Assembly (NCBI GenBank): GCA_937982665.1
Contig: CALJLD010000036.1
Location: 50,724 to 114,723 of the forward strand
Origin: an uncultured Planctomycetales bacterium
GTDB lineage: Bacteria; Planctomycetota; Planctomycetia; Pirellulales; S012-138
Direction: 5' to 3'
Length of the DNA stretch: 64,000 bases
In this document: positions 59,858 to 64,000 of the stretch, piece after piece
Position numbering within the stretch: the stretch's first letter is position 1
How the letters are laid out: the number at the start of each line of letters is the position of its first letter
The notes under the pieces: model-generated
Told to the model about the DNA's origin: nothing
What the model saw: only the letters and a program-made list of their open reading frames with translations
The model's database searches: none
Made by a program: the position numbers and the translations under genes

Positions 59858-60367
59858 ATGAAACGGAACCATTGGATTCTAGCCGGATGCCTTTCCGCCG
59901 CCATGCTCTCGGTGGGCGTAGTTGGTTGCGGAGCACCAGAAACCGACGGCCAACCATCAGCCTCTGGTGATAACCATAACCATGGCGAAGAAGGCCCTCA
60001 CCATGGAGCACTAATTGAGCTAGGGGAATACCATGCCGAGCTTATGCACGACGAGGCAGCCGGCGGTATTACTGTTTACATCCTTGATGGGACGGGAAAG
60101 AACTCACATCCAATTGATGCGACGGAAATCACGATCAATCTGAAGCATGATGGGCAAGGCGAACAGTTTTCCCTCGTTGCATCGCCCGAATCCGGCGACC
60201 CAGCGGGAAAAGCTTCGCGATTTGTGTCGACAGAGTCAGAATTGATGGCCGACCTTGACCGCGAAGAAGCTGACGCGGAGTTAGTCGTCGAAATCAACGG
60301 AGTCCGGTTGCGGGGCGAGATTGGTCATCATCACCACGATGATGATCATGATCACGACCACGAGTAA
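59858..60367 (+). CDS. His-rich lipoprotein of the CzcBA operon
   Basis: 169 residues from the ATG at 59858 (GAAGGA upstream). Lipobox VGVVGC. A His cluster (NHNHGEEGPHHGALIELGEY), a beta-rich middle (ITVYILDGTGKNSHPIDATE) and a C-terminal HHHHDDDHDHDHE. It resembles small periplasmic metal-binding proteins encoded beside czc genes. Likely a zinc buffer for the pump. Confidence 0.75.
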   Translation: MKRNHWILAGCLSAAMLSVGVVGCGAPETDGQPSASGDNHNHGEEGPHHGALIELGEYHAELMHDEAAGGITVYILDGTGKNSHPIDATEITINLKHDGQGEQFSLVASPESGDPAGKASRFVSTESELMADLDREEADAELVVEINGVRLRGEIGHHHHDDDHDHDHE

Positions 60368-60394
60368 ATCATCTACTTGTCTAGGAGCAGTGCA

Positions 60395-61609
60395 ATGGAG
60401 TGCACCTTTTGCGATGCACATCGCGACACCAAAGGATCGCGGTTACCACGAAAGTGGAAACGTCTGGACTCGCAACCTTGTTGCCCCGAATGTTGGCACA
60501 AGCAATTCATGCTGCGGGCGATTTGCCTTCCAGTTGCCGGACCAGTCGAAGCGACGTGGTCAGAGTTTCGCTCCGTTTTGGACGACGCTTGGGCTCAAAC
60601 AACGGCACTGAGCAACTGGCTTATGACGCAAATGTACGCTCGCGATGTGCATCGCACTCCGGACATGGAGAAGCTGCCACCGATGCCGAACGTCTACTTG
60701 TACCCGGAGGCGCGGGCCAATTTCCCAACGCTTCCGCCGGCGGCAATCGGTTCGGTAATCCATTGCACGCGAGCCCGCTACCGGGCTTCGAGATTCAAGC
60801 TCTTGTGGACATCAGAAACGAGCTTGGCAAACTACCGCTTTCCAACTCCGTACCCTGTTCCTGCCGCAGCCTGGAGGCCATTCTTGGCGAAAGATGGAGT
60901 GCCGCACGTCAGCGTGCGCCTTGGCGAAACGCGCTGGACGTTGCGGCTGCGTAGCGGCGCTCATTTTCGCCACCAGCTGCGCGCCTTCCGAGCTTTGGTC
61001 GATGGCAGTGCGATCGCAACCGAGCTCGCACTGTATCGTACGAAAGCAAATCGGAGCGATCATCGTTCCGGGCACTGCTGCCGGGCGCCTGGCGGCGGAG
61101 ATAGGGAGTTCTACCGAACGATGTGTAAGATGACGGTATGGCTCCGCCGGGAAGAATCGCCGGTTGTGCGAGAGGGCGTGCTTTATGTTGGAACCGCCGA
61201 TGATTGTTTTTGGCAGGCGACGACATTGGATGGATCCAAGACTTGGAAGCTGAACGCAGATCATGTGCGGAGGTGGGAGTTGCAGCATCGCCAACGCAGT
61301 ACAAGACTGCGTGAAGATCGACAGGCATTGCCGTCATTAGGACGCTCCCGCCGCTGTGGGCAGGCGAGTACGAACAAGCATAAGAGACGGGTTACAACTT
61401 TCTGTCATGTGGCGGCAGCGGAACTTGCCCGCTTTGCGGACAAACATCGGATCTCCGAAGTGATTTACGACGATTCCGTTTCGACCTATTTGCAAGACTT
61501 CCCATGGCATATGGCTCGCGGGTTCCTGCAGGACAAACTCGACGCACTGGGGATCAAGTTTTCGATGGATGAACCTAGTGCGAGTGGTTACAAGTCGCGG
61601 GCAGCTTAG
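60395..61609 (+). CDS. Zinc-ribbon protein with possible TnpB/Cas12-like RuvC region
   Basis: 404 residues from the ATG at 60395, with RBS TAGGAG. An N-terminal zinc ribbon (C3-x-x-C6 ... C30-x-x-C33), a middle region with RASRFKLLWTSETSLANYRF and a beta-rich VRLGETRWTLRLRSGAHFRH, then YVGTADDCFWQATTLDGSKT (D269/D270), a basic helix LNADHVRRWELQHRQRSTRL, NKHKRRVTTFCHVAAAELAR and FADKHRISEVIYDDSV (D359/D360). The order strand-Asp, long basic helix, helix, strand with acidic pair matches RuvC I and II of TnpB-type nucleases. A clear third RuvC Asp and the usual internal zinc finger were not found. No CRISPR array nearby. Fold is inferred. Confidence 0.55.
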   Translation: MECTFCDAHRDTKGSRLPRKWKRLDSQPCCPECWHKQFMLRAICLPVAGPVEATWSEFRSVLDDAWAQTTALSNWLMTQMYARDVHRTPDMEKLPPMPNVYLYPEARANFPTLPPAAIGSVIHCTRARYRASRFKLLWTSETSLANYRFPTPYPVPAAAWRPFLAKDGVPHVSVRLGETRWTLRLRSGAHFRHQLRAFRALVDGSAIATELALYRTKANRSDHRSGHCCRAPGGGDREFYRTMCKMTVWLRREESPVVREGVLYVGTADDCFWQATTLDGSKTWKLNADHVRRWELQHRQRSTRLREDRQALPSLGRSRRCGQASTNKHKRRVTTFCHVAAAELARFADKHRISEVIYDDSVSTYLQDFPWHMARGFLQDKLDALGIKFSMDEPSASGYKSRAA

Positions 61610-61929
61610 ATTACAGCTCCGGCAGGGCCTAACGGTCACGGGAAGATGAAGGATGCTGACGATCGAACTCACCTGATGGCATTGGTGAGCCGATCCAGAG
61701 ATATAGGCCACCGATAGGCCAAGCGCGAGATTACCGTTTGTAGGACACTGCAAAATAGGCCTCGCGGAACGCGGCTAAGCACCAAGGATATCCAAGAATG
61801 GCCGCCCTTGGGACGCCGATGGCGTTTCGGGCAATGGAGCTACGGCTAGGCATTATTGTTAAAAACCCGCATTAGTTCCCAATGTCAGCTATTAAGAAAC
61901 CTCCGAACAATTTATTCGTACAAGGTTGC
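61610..61929. other. Intergenic region without a supportable gene
   Basis: About 320 bp with many stops in every frame on both strands. It may contain the decayed 3' end of the P-type ATPase remnant that begins at its right. Confidence 0.5.
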
Positions 61930-63078
61930 AGCGGCCGGTGTTACGGGTTCCGCGATGGCCACTCGAAGCAAGTTATCTTTCGGAAACTCGTGCGCAACTA
62001 ACAACGTCTGTCAGGCCAGTTCTGCCTTTGGTCAATGTGCCCACTCTTGTCGAGGGCGACCGCGCCTAGCCGGCCGAGATTCTCCAATGGACCACAGCGT
62101 TGAGCGTCGCAATCGCCAGCGCGCACGGGGATGGCCGCACGCCACCTGCGCGAACGACGCGCTGAGCGGCTCGTAAATCACAACCCACCCGAGAAGCAAC
62201 AGTACGACAAAGCCAAGCATTGCCGGTACGAAGTACCACTCAACTTGTCGGTGAACCCGCAAGAAGTAATCAAGCACCAGATCGAGGCGGCGACCGAAAA
62301 ACCTTCACCAACTCGCCGCGCTCACGAGCAACATCATCACTGAACGTTAAGCTGGGCAGTTTCACCGCGGCCGCGCCTCGGCCCTTGAGAGGCCGGCGGG
62401 CCGCCAATCCTACGACACAACCCGCAGCCAAACGGAGAACCCAACCAAACCTAGCGCTGCACTATTCGACCGCCCCGCGCTGCATTATTCGAGCGCCGTT
62501 AACACTCTCGCTAGTGATCGGGCCTGATTGATGCTACTTTCGCCTTTGATCACTATCCGTCGGCAGGAGTGCGGTCGTTCGGTGTGACGATCACGATGTC
62601 GCGCAGGCTCAAGCTGGCCAATCGACACTTCTACGATGTCACTCTCGCGGCGCACGAACACGAATTCGGGTGCAAGTTCGGCCAGCGCTTCAATGGCTCG
62701 ACGAGTGCGTCCCTTCGCATAGCGCTCCAGCGCGTGACCCAGTCTGAGCAGAAACGAAGTTGTGCGCTCTCGCCCCACTCACCGCGCAACGCTGCGCCGA
62801 TGGCTACCGCGAGCATCAAAAATCGGCCTCGAATCGGCTGGGCGGCCGGCAGGAATATTCTCAATCGCCTCACACAACATGTCAAAAACTACGACAAAAA
62901 AATATGCAGCCAAATAATAAGCCCTCGGCATCCACGATGTTACGTTGATCAGCGCCGAACGCATCCATCTTGCCGGCAGGAATCCGCTGCAGAGGATCGC
63001 TAACAATTGGGGCTTCTTGCCGAACAAGCCCCATGTGCCTGCTCGTATCTTCCTCTGCCGTTTCGACCTTAGCCCTGG
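61930..63078 (-). pseudogene. Decayed heavy-metal P-type ATPase (ZntA/CadA-like)
   Basis: Fragments in several minus-strand frames line up in order: TM region LLAILCSGFLPARW and YYLAAYFF (near 62890-63020), FDMLCEAIENIPAG, FLMLAVAIGAALRGEW, SFLLRLGHALERYAKGRTRR with AIEALAELAPEFVFVRR, DIVEVSIGQLE, IVIKGESSINQA up to 62505; then, beyond an IS remnant, VEWYFVPAMLGFVVLLLLGW, SPCALAIATLNAVV, ENLGRLGAVALDKSG with THE-shifted TLTKGRTGLTDV and VAHEFPKDNLLRVAIAE. CPC/SPC and DKTGTLT-type motifs identify a P1B ATPase. At least four frameshifts, a gap of about 60-70 codons at the IS remnant, and a missing N-terminus at the IS3 border make it non-functional. Confidence 0.8.
62253..62504 (+). mobile_element. 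Solo right end of the IS21-type element
   Basis: 252 bp identical, as far as read, to 47030-47281 (end of istB plus the non-coding right end), ending in the same CGCCGTTAACA. No left end or transposase is present. It lies inside the P-type ATPase remnant at a point where 60-70 codons are missing, so most of the element and part of the gene were deleted together. Confidence 0.85.
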
Positions 63079-63156
63079 TGACCTGCCATGGGAATCTTGG
63101 TCCAGGCGGAATGCAAGGAAATTCGTTACCTTGCATTTTCGAGGAGGATCAATTCC

Positions 63157-63422
63157 ATGAAAAAGAAGCGTTACACGGAAGAGCAGATCGCCTTTGCGCT
63201 GCGGCAAGCAGAGTCCGGCACGGCCGTGTCGGAGATCATTCGAAAAATGGGTGTCTCGGAGCCAACTTTCTATCGCTGGCGCAAGAAGTACGCCGGTTTG
63301 GGTGTGGCTGAAGTACGCCGTCTCAAGCAGCTTGAAGAGGAGAATAAGAAGCTCAAGCAGTTGGTGGCGGATCTCAGCTTGGACAAGCGGTGTTGCAAGA
63401 TGTCGTCGAGGGAAAAGTCTAA
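63157..63422 (+). CDS. IS3-family OrfA (frameshifted near its end)
   Basis: ATG at 63157 with RBS GAGGAGG. The helix-turn-helix KRYTEEQIAFALRQAESGTA with VSEIIRKMGVSEPTFYRWRK and leucine-zipper LKQLEEENKKLKQLVADLSL are intact. After LSLDK the usual AVLQDVVEGKV-stop is found only if one G is restored near 63387; as read, the frame runs on to 63543. A GGAAAAG slip site just before the TAA is where -1 frameshifting to orfB would occur. Confidence 0.8.
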
Positions 63423-64000
63423 AGCCCTTTCATCGACGCCAAACGGTGAAGAAGCTTCAGCAACGCTACGACGTGAGCGAGCGTCGCGCTTGTTCGGCGC
63501 TGAAGTTTCCACGTTCCAGTCACCGTTACGAGAGCGTGCGTGATGAACGGGCTGACCTTCGCATTCGCCTTCGCGACCTGGCGGCCAGCCGTGTTCACTA
63601 CGGCTATCGTCGGCTGCACATTCTGCTGCAGCGCGAAGGTTGGCGAGTTGGCCACACGGCCATCTTCCGGATCTACCAAGAGGAAGGATTATCGATCCGA
63701 CGCCGGCGCCCGCGGCGCAACCGCAGCTGCCAGGTTCGCCACGATCGCCCGGTGGCGACTTGCATCAACCAGACTTGGAGTATGGACTTCATGGCCGATC
63801 AGCTGTTCAATGGGCAGCGATTTCGGCTCTTGACGTTAGTCGACAACTTAAGCCGTGAGAGCCTAGTGATTCGAGTTGGCCAGCGCCTCAGTGGCGACGA
63901 TGTGGTAGCCACCTTGGAGGACGTGACGAAGCACCGGGGTAAACCAGAATCCATTCGCGTTGACAACGGGCCAGAGTTCATCTGCAAGTCGCTGGACTGG
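63401..64000 (+). CDS. IS3-family OrfB transposase, partial
   Basis: Open to the window edge. It begins with KSLKPFHRRQTVKKLQQRYD and SERRACSALKFPRSSHRY, then the integrase core with ASRVHYGYRRLHILLQREGW, QTWSMDFMADQLF (first Asp) and IRVDNGPEFICK (second Asp). The catalytic Glu lies beyond 64000. Normally expressed as an OrfAB fusion by -1 frameshifting. Confidence 0.85.

Larger units (their letters stand above)
63079..64000 (+). mobile_element. IS3-family element (IS407-like), right end outside window
   Basis: The left terminus is taken as TGACCTGCCATGGG at 63079, fitting the IS407-group ends. It holds orfA and the start of orfB and cuts the 5' end of the P-type ATPase remnant. Confidence 0.75.

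Noticed and set aside
60894..61133. Alternative frame inside the RuvC-like gene (Cys/Ala-rich)
   Set aside because: The main frame is continuous, has an RBS and protein-like composition across this stretch.
62032..62277. Small membrane protein on the minus strand
   Set aside because: It starts inside the IS remnant and its hydrophobic part matches the TM5 region of a P-type ATPase; it is debris.

Overview
The window looks like an accessory, metal-resistance-rich stretch of a planctomycete chromosome (or large plasmid). Evidence for the phylum: a small membrane protein that opens with the planctomycete-style QFSVRTLLAIVLL segment (14781-14272), N-type ATPase genes, many cysteine-rich periplasmic proteins and planctomycete-style coiled-coil/outer-membrane-factor sequences. 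No rRNA, tRNA or CRISPR array was recognised.

Layout. (1) 1-13562, mostly minus strand: a zinc-ribbon methyltransferase cut by the window edge, then a long copper/silver efflux block. In transcription order it holds an acetolactate-decarboxylase-like lipoprotein, four small Cys/metal-binding proteins, another Cys-rich protein, a CusB-type adaptor with four extra metal-binding modules, a CusA-type RND pump with all three copper-relay methionines, a double CCxxC protein, an outer-membrane factor and a WD40 protein. (2) 13729-19868: a MerR regulator with its own long-spacer promoter drives a fused HMA-MauE membrane protein; a secreted metal-binding protein, a second outer-membrane factor and a PepSY protein follow. 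(3) 20018-30874, minus strand: an overlapping operon running YHS protein, SpoIIE-type phosphatase, metallo-beta-lactamase/beta-CASP protein, then a complete nine-gene N-type ATPase (atpDCQRBEFAG). (4) 31107-44136, plus strand: an ECF sigma factor and an anti-sigma factor with a periplasmic cysteine cluster, directly followed by a second CusB-CusA pair, a CPH-type copper P-type ATPase, a SLOG-fold protein, a PD-(D/E)XK-like protein and small membrane proteins.

(5) 44155-47441: a YHS-domain gene, paralogous to the one at 29821-30486, split by a complete IS21-family element. (6) 47489-53464: class I aldolase, a coiled-coil remnant, and a selenium island. Three genes can be read through in-frame UGA codons: a methyltransferase (WSDU), selD itself (GGGUACK) and a metal-binding lipoprotein whose HMA motif reads MTUGGC. 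All three UGAs are followed by a hairpin presenting GGUC at its apex, at distances fitting bacterial SECIS elements. A TauE/SafE permease and a frameshifted LysR regulator lie among them. (7) 54191-61609: His-rich and Cys-rich small proteins, a CzcB-CzcA pair without the CusA methionines, a His-rich lipoprotein, and an unusual zinc-ribbon protein with a possible TnpB/Cas12-like RuvC region. (8) 61930-64000: a decayed metal P-type ATPase interrupted by a 252-bp solo end of the same IS21 element and cut at its 5' end by an IS3-family element that runs off the window.

Taken together the region handles copper/silver (sensing by sigma/anti-sigma and MerR, periplasmic chelation, RND and P-type export), with selenium-based chemistry added on the metal-binding side. 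The most novel candidates are the selenocysteine HMA lipoprotein with its neighbouring selenoprotein genes, and the RuvC-like protein at 60395.
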